Source: Mycobacterium sp.
GTDB lineage: Bacteria > Actinomycetota > Actinomycetes > Mycobacteriales > Mycobacteriaceae
Assembly (NCBI GenBank): GCA_018883075.1
Contig: VEQU01000018.1
Location: 1-32,486, forward strand
Reading direction: 5' to 3'
Length of the DNA stretch: 32,486 nucleotides
The notes below the pieces were generated by a model, which did no database searches, was not told the DNA's origin, and saw only the letters and a list, made by a program, of their open reading frames with translations. The position numbers and the translations under genes are program-made. Positions 7,246 through 14,698 of the stretch are shown here, piece by piece; the stretch's first letter is position 1, and every line of letters begins with the position of its first letter.

Positions 7246-7866
7246 GTGACCCAGGCACGTCCCTACGCCGGTGTGGACGCCACAGACCGGCAAGCACGCA
7301 GACGTGCACGGCTGCTCGAAGCCGGGCTTGATCTTCTGGGAAGCGATACCGATCCCGCCGAGTTGACGGTGCGCGGCATCTGCCACGAGGCCGGGCTGGC
7401 TACCCGTTACTTCTACGAGAACTTCTCCGACAAGGACCAGTTCATCGGCGACGTCTTCGACTGGGCGATCGGGCGGCTGGCGGCCACCACTCAAGCAGCG
7501 GTGTCATCGGCCCCCGCCGAGGAGCAGAACCGGGCCGGTATCGCCAACATCGTGCGCATCATCGAATCCGACCCCCGGATCGGCCGGCTGATGTTCGGGG
7601 CGCACGTGGCCAACTCGGCGGTGATCCGTAAGCGTCGCGATTCCGAGGCCTTCTTCGCGATGCTGTCGGGCCGCCACGTCGAGATGCTGCTGTCACGGCC
7701 GGGCAGTGACCGGATCTCGGCTTTCGCCCACTTCGTCGTGGGCGGGGTGACCCAGACGCTGAGCGCCTGGGTCACCGGGGAGGTGCAGCTCAGTCCCTGG
7801 GAACTGGTCGACGAGCTGGACCGGATCATCGGCGCCTTCAGCCAGGCGCGGCTTTTCGTCGACTGA
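7246..7866 (+). CDS. TetR-family transcriptional regulator
   Basis: 206 residues from GTG 7246. An in-frame ATG or GTG further upstream would start with an implausible Cys-rich MCVHRGWCQDC. The N-terminal 60 residues form a TetR helix-turn-helix: RQARRRARLLEAGLDLLG, then LTVRGICHEAGLATRYFYENFSDKDQFI, where the recognition helix is ATRYFYENF. The C-terminal part is the ligand-binding and dimer domain. Length and position fit M. tuberculosis Rv0273c, upstream of fadE6 in the same orientation (from memory). It faces MpaB across a 75-bp intergenic region and leads the hydroxyacid dehydrogenase, MFS and fadE6 genes. It may control either side. Ligand unknown. Confidence 0.85.
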   Translation: MTQARPYAGVDATDRQARRRARLLEAGLDLLGSDTDPAELTVRGICHEAGLATRYFYENFSDKDQFIGDVFDWAIGRLAATTQAAVSSAPAEEQNRAGIANIVRIIESDPRIGRLMFGAHVANSAVIRKRRDSEAFFAMLSGRHVEMLLSRPGSDRISAFAHFVVGGVTQTLSAWVTGEVQLSPWELVDELDRIIGAFSQARLFVD

Positions 7867-7895
7867 GGGCGACCGGGGTCGACCCTCGCGCATAT

Positions 7896-7925
7896 CGTCT
7901 AACCCCGTGTCGTCTAGCCCCGTGT
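7896..7925. repeat. 15-bp tandem repeat across a start region
   Basis: Two 15-bp units (CGTCTAACCCCGTGT at 7896-7910 and CGTCTAGCCCCGTGT at 7911-7925) differ by one base, and a third CGTC follows. Each unit carries an in-frame GTG (7907, 7922), so the repeat duplicates the possible start codon of the hydroxyacid dehydrogenase. Because 15 is a multiple of 3, copy number does not change the frame. Confidence 0.85.
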
Positions 7926-8902
7926 CGTCGACGGGTGTGAAGGTGCTCGCGCATTTCCTGCCGGGCCCGACGGTGCTGGAGATGGTCGAGGCGCAGACCG
8001 GGTGGCTGGAGGTCCGGTGGTGCCATGAGGACGACGTTGAGACGCTGCACCGCGAACTTCCCTGGGCGGACGTGGTGTGGCATGTGCTGCGGCCGCTGGC
8101 CGGTGATGACCTAAGGCGCTCACAACGGCTGCGGCTCATCCACAAACTCGGCGCCGGCGTCAACACCATCGACGTGGACACCGCCAGCGGATTGGGCATC
8201 GCGGTCGCCAACATGCCCGGGGCCAACGCGCCGTCGGCCGCCGAAGGCACGGTGCTGCTGATGCTCGCCGCGATGCGCAGGCTGGTGGAGCTCGACGGCA
8301 ACACCCGCGCCGGCCGGGGCTGGCCCACCGACGCCACCCTGGGTGAAACGGTGCGTGATATCGGAAGCTGCACCGTGGGGCTGGTCGGCTACGGCAACAT
8401 CGCCCGGCGGGTCAATCAGATCGTGACCGCGATGGGGGCGCAGGTGCTGCACACGAGCAGCCGCGACGACGGCTCGCCGGCCTGGCGCCCGTTACCCGAG
8501 TTGCTCGCCGGCAGTGACATCGTCAGCCTGCACCTGCCGCTGACACCGCAGACGGCACAGCTCATCGACCGCACCGCACTTAGCCGGATGAAGCCGACCG
8601 CCCTGCTGGTGAACACCTCCCGTGGCGGCGTGGTCGACGAGACCGCGCTGACCGAGGCCTTAGCCGGCGGCCGTCTGGCCGCAGCGGGGCTGGATGTCTT
8701 CGCCACCGAACCGGTCCCGGCCGACAACCCCCTGCTGCGACTGGACAACGTCGTGGTGACCCCGCACGTCGTCTGGTACACCAGGGACACCATGCGCCGC
8801 TACCTGAACGAGGCCATCGACAACTGCCGGCGGCTGCGCGATCACCGCGACCTCGCCAACGTCGTCAACGGCAAGCAGGGGGTGCGCCTTGCATCCCGGT
8901 GA
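7907..8902 (+). CDS. D-isomer-specific 2-hydroxyacid dehydrogenase
   Basis: NAD(P)-dependent dehydrogenase interconverting a D-2-hydroxyacid and a 2-oxoacid. The N-terminal catalytic domain includes LIHKLGAGVNTIDVD. The nucleotide-binding domain has VGLVGYGNIARRV, a GxGxxA variant of the usual GxGxxG. The family triad is present: Arg in NTSRGGVVDE, Glu in ATEPVP, His in TPHVVWYT. The start is ambiguous. GTG 7907 is the longest, and GTG 7937 gives VKVLAHFLPG, where the fold begins. The gene follows the TetR gene by 40 bases and overlaps the next transporter gene by 14, so enzyme and transporter are probably made together for uptake and oxidation of one organic acid. The exact substrate cannot be read from sequence. 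Confidence 0.85.
   Translation: MSSSPVSSTGVKVLAHFLPGPTVLEMVEAQTGWLEVRWCHEDDVETLHRELPWADVVWHVLRPLAGDDLRRSQRLRLIHKLGAGVNTIDVDTASGLGIAVANMPGANAPSAAEGTVLLMLAAMRRLVELDGNTRAGRGWPTDATLGETVRDIGSCTVGLVGYGNIARRVNQIVTAMGAQVLHTSSRDDGSPAWRPLPELLAGSDIVSLHLPLTPQTAQLIDRTALSRMKPTALLVNTSRGGVVDETALTEALAGGRLAAAGLDVFATEPVPADNPLLRLDNVVVTPHVVWYTRDTMRRYLNEAIDNCRRLRDHRDLANVVNGKQGVRLASR
8878..8882 (+). promoter_or_regulatory. Ribosome binding site that decides a TTG start
   Basis: AGGGG lies 6 bases before TTG 8889, inside the end of the dehydrogenase gene. This spacing supports the rare TTG start of the MFS gene and translational coupling with the gene before it. Confidence 0.5.
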
Positions 8903-10247
8903 ACTCGAACGCCGGACGCTGCGCCAGGTGACCGTGCGGCTCATGCCGCTGCTGATGGCGCTGTACTTCGTCAACTATCTCGACCGCACCAACCTCGGCA
9001 TCGCCAAGGCGGAGATCAGCGCCGACCTTCAGTTGTCGGCCACCATGTTCGGCCTGGCCTCCGGCATCTTCTTCATCGGCTACGTCCTGGTCGAGGTTCC
9101 GTCCAACCTTGCGCTGGTGCGGTTCGGCGCCCGTCGGTGGCTGGCGCGCATCGCGGTGACATGGGGCATCGTCACCGTCGCGATCGGATTCGCGCCCAAC
9201 GCCACCACGCTGCTGGTGCTCAGATTTCTGCTCGGCGTCGCCGAGGCCGGACTGTTCCCGGGGGTGGTCTTCTACCTGAGCCAGTGGTTCCCCGCCGCCT
9301 ACCGCGCCCGGATCGTAGGGGTGTTCATGCTCGCGATCCCGATCGCGTCGGCTCTCGGAACCCCGTTGGCGGCCTGGTTGGTCCAGACCGGCCACGGCGT
9401 CTTCGGCCTGGCCGGATGGCGCTTCATGGTGATCTGCGTGGGTCTGCCGGCGGTCCTGCTCGGCATCGTCTGCTGGTTCTATCTGACCGACCGTCCCGCC
9501 GACGCGCACTGGCTGCCGGAACGGGGCAGACGCTGGCTGATCGATGTGCTCGACGAGGAGCACCGTCAGATACAGGACACCTACCGCTTCCCCCTGCGCC
9601 GCACGCTCACCAGCCCGCGGGTCTGGGCCTTGTCGATCGTGTACTTCGGTGTCGCGTACGGCCTGTACGCGCTGGCGTTCTTCCTGCCGTCGATCGTGGC
9701 CGGTTTCAAGCAGACGTTCGGAGTGCAGCTGTCACTGATTCAGGTCGGACTCATCACCGCCGTGCCGTATGCGTTCGGCGCGCTGGCCATGTTCCTGTGG
9801 TCGCGCCACGCCGACCGCACCCGCGAACACGTCTGGCATGTCGCGATCCCACTGCTGGCCGGTGGTGTGGCGATTCCAGTCGCGCTGTACCTGCATCATC
9901 CGATCGCCGTCATGGTTCCGGTTACCATCGCCGCGGTCGGCATCTTCAGCGCGCTGCCGGTGTTCTGGGCACTGCCGTCGCGATTCCTCACCGGTGCCGC
10001 CGCGGCGGGTGGCGTCGGACTGATCAACTCGCTGGGAAACCTCGGCGGCTTCGCCGCCCCCTACGCCACCGGGGCGCTGTCGGATCTCACCGGGAGCAAC
10101 CGGGCCGGCATGTGGGCGGTGGGCGTCATCATGCTCGTCGGCGCCGTGCTCGTCGTCGCCCTGCGAGCGGCGCCGAGACCCGATCGGGGGCCGGTGGAAG
10201 CGGAGTACCCTCGGACCCAACCGCGCGACCCCCAACCAAGCGGTTAG
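8889..10247 (+). CDS. MFS transporter, anion:cation symporter (ACS) family
   Basis: 452 residues with about 12 hydrophobic helices. The N-terminal YFVNYLDRTNLGIAKAEISADLQLS is the hallmark of the ACS family (phthalate, tartrate, glucarate and hexuronate permeases). It is followed by GYVLVEVPSNLALVRFGARRW and RFLLGVAEAGLFPGVVFYLSQWFP. The central cytoplasmic loop is at about residues 200-230 and the C-terminal half contains LINSLGNLGGFAAPYATGALSD. Such proteins import organic anions with protons. The start is TTG 8889 on the evidence of AGGGG upstream; GTG 8928, just before the first helix, is an alternative. It overlaps the dehydrogenase gene by 14 bases, which suggests that the imported anion is that enzyme's substrate or product. 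fadE6 follows after 35 bases. Confidence 0.85.
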   Translation: MHPGELERRTLRQVTVRLMPLLMALYFVNYLDRTNLGIAKAEISADLQLSATMFGLASGIFFIGYVLVEVPSNLALVRFGARRWLARIAVTWGIVTVAIGFAPNATTLLVLRFLLGVAEAGLFPGVVFYLSQWFPAAYRARIVGVFMLAIPIASALGTPLAAWLVQTGHGVFGLAGWRFMVICVGLPAVLLGIVCWFYLTDRPADAHWLPERGRRWLIDVLDEEHRQIQDTYRFPLRRTLTSPRVWALSIVYFGVAYGLYALAFFLPSIVAGFKQTFGVQLSLIQVGLITAVPYAFGALAMFLWSRHADRTREHVWHVAIPLLAGGVAIPVALYLHHPIAVMVPVTIAAVGIFSALPVFWALPSRFLTGAAAAGGVGLINSLGNLGGFAAPYATGALSDLTGSNRAGMWAVGVIMLVGAVLVVALRAAPRPDRGPVEAEYPRTQPRDPQPSG

Positions 10248-10282
10248 TCGTGCTCAGCCACTCACGGAGGTAAGCGAGCGAC

Positions 10283-12481
10283 ATGCCCATCGCGATCGAA
10301 CCCGAGCACATCGACCTCGCGAAGTCAGTGGAGTCACTGCTGGACCGGCTGGTCCCGGCCGAGGTGCTGCACGCGGCACTCGAAGCGCCCGTGCAGAATC
10401 CGCCCGTCTACTGGCGCGCGGCCGCCGAGCAGGGTCTGCAGGGTCTGCACCTGGCCGAGTCCGTCGACGGCCAGGGCGCGGGCCTGGTGGAGCTCGCGGT
10501 GGTCATCGCCCAGTTCGGCTACGCGGCCGCCCCCGGACCATTCGTACCCTCCGCGATCGCGAGCGCACTCATCGCCGCCCATGATCCCGACGCCAAGGTG
10601 CTCGCCGCACTGGCATCGGGCGAGGCCATCGCCGCTTTCGCCATCGAGTCCGACCTCACTGCCACCCGACAGGGTGTGAGCCTGGTGATCCGCGGCGAGG
10701 CACGGTCGGTGCCCTCGGCCGCCCAGGCATCGGTGCTGGTACTTCCGGTCGCGATCGAGGGCGGCATCGAGTGGGCGGTGCTCGACGCCACCTCCGTCGA
10801 GATCGAGCCACAGCGGTCGGTGGATCCGCTGCGGCCGGTGGCCCACGTCCGCGCCAACGCCGTCGAGGTCGGCGCGGACGCGCTGCTGTCCGGCGTCTCA
10901 CAGGCGGCGGGCCGAGCCATCGCCACCACGCTGCTGTCCGCCGAGGCGGTAGGCATCGCCCGGTGGGCCACCGACACCGCTTCGGAATACGCCAAGATCC
11001 GCGAGCAGTTCGGCCGGCCGATCGGTCAGTTCCAGGCCGTCAAGCACCGCTGCGCTGAGATGATCGCGACCACCGAACGCGCCACCGCCGCGGTGTGGGA
11101 CGCCGCCCGTGCCCTCGACGAGGCCGCCGCCCAGGACTGGGACGACGCATCAACCCACTACGAGTTCGCCGCCGCGGTCGCGGCCACGCTGGCACCGGTC
11201 GCGGCCCAGCAGTGCGCCCAGGACTGCATCCAGGTGCACGGCGGCATCGGCTTCACCTGGGAGCACAACACCAACATCTACTATCGGCGGACCCTGGGCC
11301 TCGTCGCGGCCTTCGGCCGGACCGGCGAGTTCCCGCAGCGGGTGTTCGACACCGCCGCCACCACCGGTATGCGCCCCATCGAGATCGACCTCGACCCCCA
11401 GACCGAGAAGCTGCGCGACGAGATCCGCGCCGAAGTGGCTGCGCTCAAAGGGATTCCGCGAGAACAGCGCAACGCCGCGATCGCTGAGGGCGGCTGGGTC
11501 CAGCCGCACCTGCCCAAGCCGTGGGGCCGGGCCGCGACCCCCGTCGAGCAGATCATCATCGCCCAGGAATTCGCCGCCGGACGGGTCAAGCGACCCAACA
11601 TGGGCATCGCCGCATGGCTGATCCCGTCGATCGTCACCTACGGCACCGAGGCACAGCAGCAGCGATTCCTGCCGCCGACGTTCCGCGGAGAGATGATCTG
11701 GTGCCAGCTGTTCTCCGAGCCTGGCGCGGGTTCGGATCTGGCCAGCCTGACCACGAAGGCCATCAAGGTCGACGGCGGCTGGCGGATCACCGGCCAGAAG
11801 ATCTGGACCACCGCCGCGCAGTTCTCGCAGTGGGGTGCGCTGCTGGCCCGCACCGATCCCGACGCCCCCAAGCACAACGGCATCACCTACTTCCTGCTGG
11901 ACATGAAAAGCGAAGGTGTTGAGGTCAAGCCGCTGCGCGAGCTGACCGGCAACGCCTTGTTCAACACCGTCTTCATCGACGACGTCTTCGTACCGGACGA
12001 GATGGTGCTCGGCGAGGTCAACCGAGGCTGGGAGGTCAGCCGCAACACACTGACCGCCGAACGGGTGTCGATCGGCAGTGACGAGCCGTTCTTCCTGCCG
12101 AACCTGACCCGCTTCGTCGAGTTCGTCCGCGACGGTCACTTCGACCAGGTCGGCCATCACCGCGCCGGCAAGCTGATCGCCGAGGGGCACGCCGCCAAAC
12201 TGCTCAACACTCGCTCGACACTGCTGACCCTGGCCGGCGGCGACGCGATGCCGTCGGCGGCGATCTCCAAACTGCTGTCGATGCGCACCGGGCAGGGCTA
12301 CGCGGAGTTCGCCGTGTCCTCGTTCGGAATCGACGGCGCGATCTGGGAGGCCGACTCGCTGGAAGGTAAGTGGGCGGAGTATCTGCTCGCCAGCCGTGCC
12401 ACCACCATCTACGGCGGCACTTCGGAGGTGCAGCTCAACATCATCGCCGAGCGGCTGCTCGGTCTGCCGCGAGACCCCTAG
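10283..12481 (+). CDS. fadE6: Two-domain fused acyl-CoA dehydrogenase FadE6
   Basis: 732 residues made of two acyl-CoA dehydrogenase units. Residues 1 to about 360 form a short beta-type unit ending in QVHGGIGFTWEHNTNIYYRR. Residues 363 to 732 form the second unit with LFSEPGAGSDLASL (FAD/substrate loop), ITGQKIWTTAAQ and the C-terminal TIYGGTSEVQLNIIAERLLG. This is a one-chain version of the alpha2beta2 dehydrogenases (FadE26-27, FadE28-29 type) used on steroid side chains and other bulky acyl-CoAs. Length (M. tuberculosis FadE6 is about 731) and the neighbouring fadD2 identify it as the FadE6 orthologue. The ribosome site GGAGG at 10266-10270 is 12 bases from the ATG. Substrate is unknown. 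It ends 1 base from the converging fadD2. Confidence 0.9.
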   Translation: MPIAIEPEHIDLAKSVESLLDRLVPAEVLHAALEAPVQNPPVYWRAAAEQGLQGLHLAESVDGQGAGLVELAVVIAQFGYAAAPGPFVPSAIASALIAAHDPDAKVLAALASGEAIAAFAIESDLTATRQGVSLVIRGEARSVPSAAQASVLVLPVAIEGGIEWAVLDATSVEIEPQRSVDPLRPVAHVRANAVEVGADALLSGVSQAAGRAIATTLLSAEAVGIARWATDTASEYAKIREQFGRPIGQFQAVKHRCAEMIATTERATAAVWDAARALDEAAAQDWDDASTHYEFAAAVAATLAPVAAQQCAQDCIQVHGGIGFTWEHNTNIYYRRTLGLVAAFGRTGEFPQRVFDTAATTGMRPIEIDLDPQTEKLRDEIRAEVAALKGIPREQRNAAIAEGGWVQPHLPKPWGRAATPVEQIIIAQEFAAGRVKRPNMGIAAWLIPSIVTYGTEAQQQRFLPPTFRGEMIWCQLFSEPGAGSDLASLTTKAIKVDGGWRITGQKIWTTAAQFSQWGALLARTDPDAPKHNGITYFLLDMKSEGVEVKPLRELTGNALFNTVFIDDVFVPDEMVLGEVNRGWEVSRNTLTAERVSIGSDEPFFLPNLTRFVEFVRDGHFDQVGHHRAGKLIAEGHAAKLLNTRSTLLTLAGGDAMPSAAISKLLSMRTGQGYAEFAVSSFGIDGAIWEADSLEGKWAEYLLASRATTIYGGTSEVQLNIIAERLLGLPRDP

Positions 12482-12493
12482 ATCACGTGATCT
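12480..12493. other. Perfect palindrome spanning the stop codons of fadE6 and fadD2
   Basis: AGATCACGTGATCT is a 14-bp perfect palindrome. It contains most of the fadE6 TAG stop (12479-12481) and the fadD2 TGA stop (12483-12485 on the reverse strand). The two genes are separated by one base. There is no T-run, so it is not a classic intrinsic terminator. It could be a protein site or chance. Confidence 0.6.
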
Positions 12494-14162
12494 CGATCTG
12501 GCGCAGCTCGCGCTTGAGGATCTTGCCGGTCGGGTTGCGCGGCAGCTCCGCCAGGAACACCACCTCGCGGGGCACCTTGTAGCGGGCGAGGTGCTCTCGG
12601 ACGTAATCCTTGATCGCGTCCTCGGTCAGTTCCACCTGCTCGCGCAACACGACGAACGCGCGCAGACGCTGGCCGAAATCTTTGTCGTCGACACCGATCG
12701 CAGTGGCCTCGATGACGTCCGGGTGGCCGCTGATGAGGTCCTCCACCTCGGCGGGGAACACGTTCTCGCCGCCGGAAATGATCATCTCGTCATCGCGGCC
12801 GCTGACGTAGAGCAAACCGTCTGGGTCGAAGTACCCCACATCACCGGAGGACATCAACCCGTCGATGACCTCCTTGCCGCCCCCGCCGGTGTAGCCCTCG
12901 AACGGGAAGAAGTTCCCGACGAAGATGCGGCCGACCTCGCCCTGCGGCAACTGCGCGCCGTGCTCGTCGAGAATCTTGACCTTGACACCCTTGATGGGTG
13001 GGCCCACGGTCGCGGGATTGCGCTTCAGGTCCTGTGGCCGGGCGATCGAGACGAACGCGATCTCCGTCGAGCCGTAGAGGTTGTACACCACCGGGCCGAT
13101 GTCCTTCATGGCGCGGGTTGCCAGCTCCGCGCCCAGCTGTGATCCGGAGGCGAAGATGATCCGCAGGCTCGACAGGTCGGGTTTCGGGTCGGTCTTCTCG
13201 AGCGTGTCGAGCATCCGGGACAGCATCACCGGGACGACGACGAGGGCGGTCACCCTGTGCATGGGCACGTCGGCGAGCACGGTGGCCGGATTGAAGCGGC
13301 GGTGCAGCACCAGCGTCGATCCGAGCGTCATCGCAAGGGTGGCGTGCAGGTAGCCCCAGGCGTGGAACATCGGCGACGGCAGCGCCGTCACCTCGCCGGC
13401 TTTGAACGGAACGGCCGACAGCACGCCGCCGATGGGCGCGAGCGTGGGCGGCGCGTGGCGGTTGGCGCCTTTGGGCGTTCCGGTGGTGCCGCTGGTCAGA
13501 ATGATGATCGACGAGCGCTTGGTGGCCTTGGGCGCGGGTGCTTTGCTACTGCGGGCGATCAGCTCGGCGAGAGTCTCGTCGGTACTGCCCGACGGCCCGT
13601 CGGCGTCGGGGTTGGTGCCGAGCGCACGCAGCTTGCCCAGCGGAGTCTGCGCGAGTTTCACCGCCTCGGCGTACTCGTCGTCGTAGATCACCAGCTTGGC
13701 GCCCTCGCGCTCGGACACGTCCCGGATCTGCGGGCCGGAGAACTCGGTGTTGAGCATGATCGTGCGTGCGCCCACCCGCGCGCAGGCATAGTTGGCGATC
13801 AGGAACCACCGGTGGTTGCGGGCGAGGATGGCCACGCCGTCGCCGCCCCGCACGCCCATCGCCAGCAGGCCGTTGGCGGCCGCGCTGGCGGCGTCGTTGA
13901 GTTCGGCGAAGGTCATCGAGCCCTCGTCGTCGATGACGGCCGTCCGGTGCGGAGTCCGGCGCGCGTTGAGCGCGGGGATCGCGCCCACCTCACCCCAACG
14001 GCGGACGTCGGCGGCCAGGGCGGCGAAGTTCTGCGGGGGCTCCAGCCCGAAGGCACCCGAGCCGATCATCTTCTGCAGGTAGTGCAGTTCGGCCGAACCG
14101 CGCTCGGCCAGTTGGGCAATCCTGCCCAATACCTGCTGGCCCAATCCGGAGATACTCACCAT
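12483..14162 (-). CDS. fadD2: Fatty-acyl-CoA ligase FadD2
   Basis: 559-residue ANL-superfamily enzyme that activates a carboxylic acid with ATP, then transfers it to CoA. Motifs in order: P-loop IIILTSGTTGTPKGA at about residue 220, LYGSTEIAFVSIA, GLMSSGDVGYFDPDGLLYVSGRDDEMIISGGENVFPAEVE (hinge and A8 region), and the catalytic lysine motif NPTGKILKRELR at the C-terminus. The N-terminal 60 residues (LGRIAQLAERGSAELHYLQKMI) are longer than in plain acetyl-CoA synthetases and typical of mycobacterial FadD2. The gene converges on fadE6 as in M. tuberculosis Rv0270-Rv0271c. The product probably supplies acyl-CoA to a beta-oxidation step near FadE6; the acid itself is unknown. Confidence 0.9.
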   Translation of the reverse strand: MVSISGLGQQVLGRIAQLAERGSAELHYLQKMIGSGAFGLEPPQNFAALAADVRRWGEVGAIPALNARRTPHRTAVIDDEGSMTFAELNDAASAAANGLLAMGVRGGDGVAILARNHRWFLIANYACARVGARTIMLNTEFSGPQIRDVSEREGAKLVIYDDEYAEAVKLAQTPLGKLRALGTNPDADGPSGSTDETLAELIARSSKAPAPKATKRSSIIILTSGTTGTPKGANRHAPPTLAPIGGVLSAVPFKAGEVTALPSPMFHAWGYLHATLAMTLGSTLVLHRRFNPATVLADVPMHRVTALVVVPVMLSRMLDTLEKTDPKPDLSSLRIIFASGSQLGAELATRAMKDIGPVVYNLYGSTEIAFVSIARPQDLKRNPATVGPPIKGVKVKILDEHGAQLPQGEVGRIFVGNFFPFEGYTGGGGKEVIDGLMSSGDVGYFDPDGLLYVSGRDDEMIISGGENVFPAEVEDLISGHPDVIEATAIGVDDKDFGQRLRAFVVLREQVELTEDAIKDYVREHLARYKVPREVVFLAELPRNPTGKILKRELRQIEIT

Positions 14163-14171
14163 GCGACAACA

Positions 14172-14192
14172 GTAGGTGACTCATGCGCCTAC
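14172..14192. promoter_or_regulatory. Inverted repeat between fadD2 and the SRPBCC gene
   Basis: GTAGGTG (14172-14178) and CGCCTAC (14186-14192) form a 7-bp inverted repeat with one mismatch around a 7-base spacer, 10 bases upstream of the fadD2 start. The size and spacing suit a dimeric regulator of fadD2 and/or the divergent operon. No second copy was seen in the window. Confidence 0.35.
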
Positions 14193-14248
14193 CGTCGCTG
14201 ACATGGGAGTATCCGGGGCGGTCCCGGCACTGCACCTAAGGTGGTGCC

Positions 14249-14698
14249 GTGGCAACCGTGAGCTGCACGCGAACGATCGCGGCGGCGCCCCGAGCGGTGT
14301 GGGATGTGCTCGCCGACTTCGGCTCGATCAGTTCGTGGGCGGGCAATGTGGACCATTCGTGCCTTCTTGAACACGCCCCCGGCGATTCGCCGGTCGGTAC
14401 CTCGCGGCGCGTGCAGGTCGGGCGCACCACACTGGTGGAGCGGATCATCGCGGCGGTCGCACCGGAGTCGTTGAGCTATGACATCGAAGGCCTGCCGCGC
14501 CGGTTGGGCCGGGTGGCCAACCGATGGGACCTGCGCCCGGCGGGCGACGGCCGCACCGATGTCACACTCACGAGCTCGGTGCGCATTGGGTCCAACCCGG
14601 TGGCGTGGGTGGCGGAGCGAGCCGTCTGCGCCGCGATGGCACGGCAATCCGAGAGCATGCTGGCCGGCCTGGCCCGAACCTGTGAGGAGTCCGCATGA
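14249..14698 (+). CDS. SRPBCC/polyketide cyclase-like protein
   Basis: 149 residues from GTG 14249. It shows the START-like SRPBCC pattern: a first strand with CTRTIAAAPRAVWDVLADFGSISSWAGNV, the classic helix after the first strand, then LVERIIAAVAPESLSYDIEGLP, WDLRPAGDGRTDVTLTSSVRIG and the long closing helix ERAVCAAMARQSESMLAGLAR. Family members bind hydrophobic ligands in a deep cavity and may be cyclases, carriers or ring-modifying enzymes. Its last bases overlap the sulfatase start (ATGA, 14695-14698), so the two are translationally coupled and probably work on the same compound. It diverges from fadD2 across 86 bases. Confidence 0.8.
   Translation: MATVSCTRTIAAAPRAVWDVLADFGSISSWAGNVDHSCLLEHAPGDSPVGTSRRVQVGRTTLVERIIAAVAPESLSYDIEGLPRRLGRVANRWDLRPAGDGRTDVTLTSSVRIGSNPVAWVAERAVCAAMARQSESMLAGLARTCEESA

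Noticed and set aside
11150..12190. 346-codon open frame antisense to fadE6
   Set aside because: No recognisable motifs; overlaps the conserved second dehydrogenase unit of FadE6.
13257..14201. 314-codon forward open frame over fadD2
   Set aside because: Composition is typical of antisense GC-rich DNA, and the reverse strand encodes a complete ligase.
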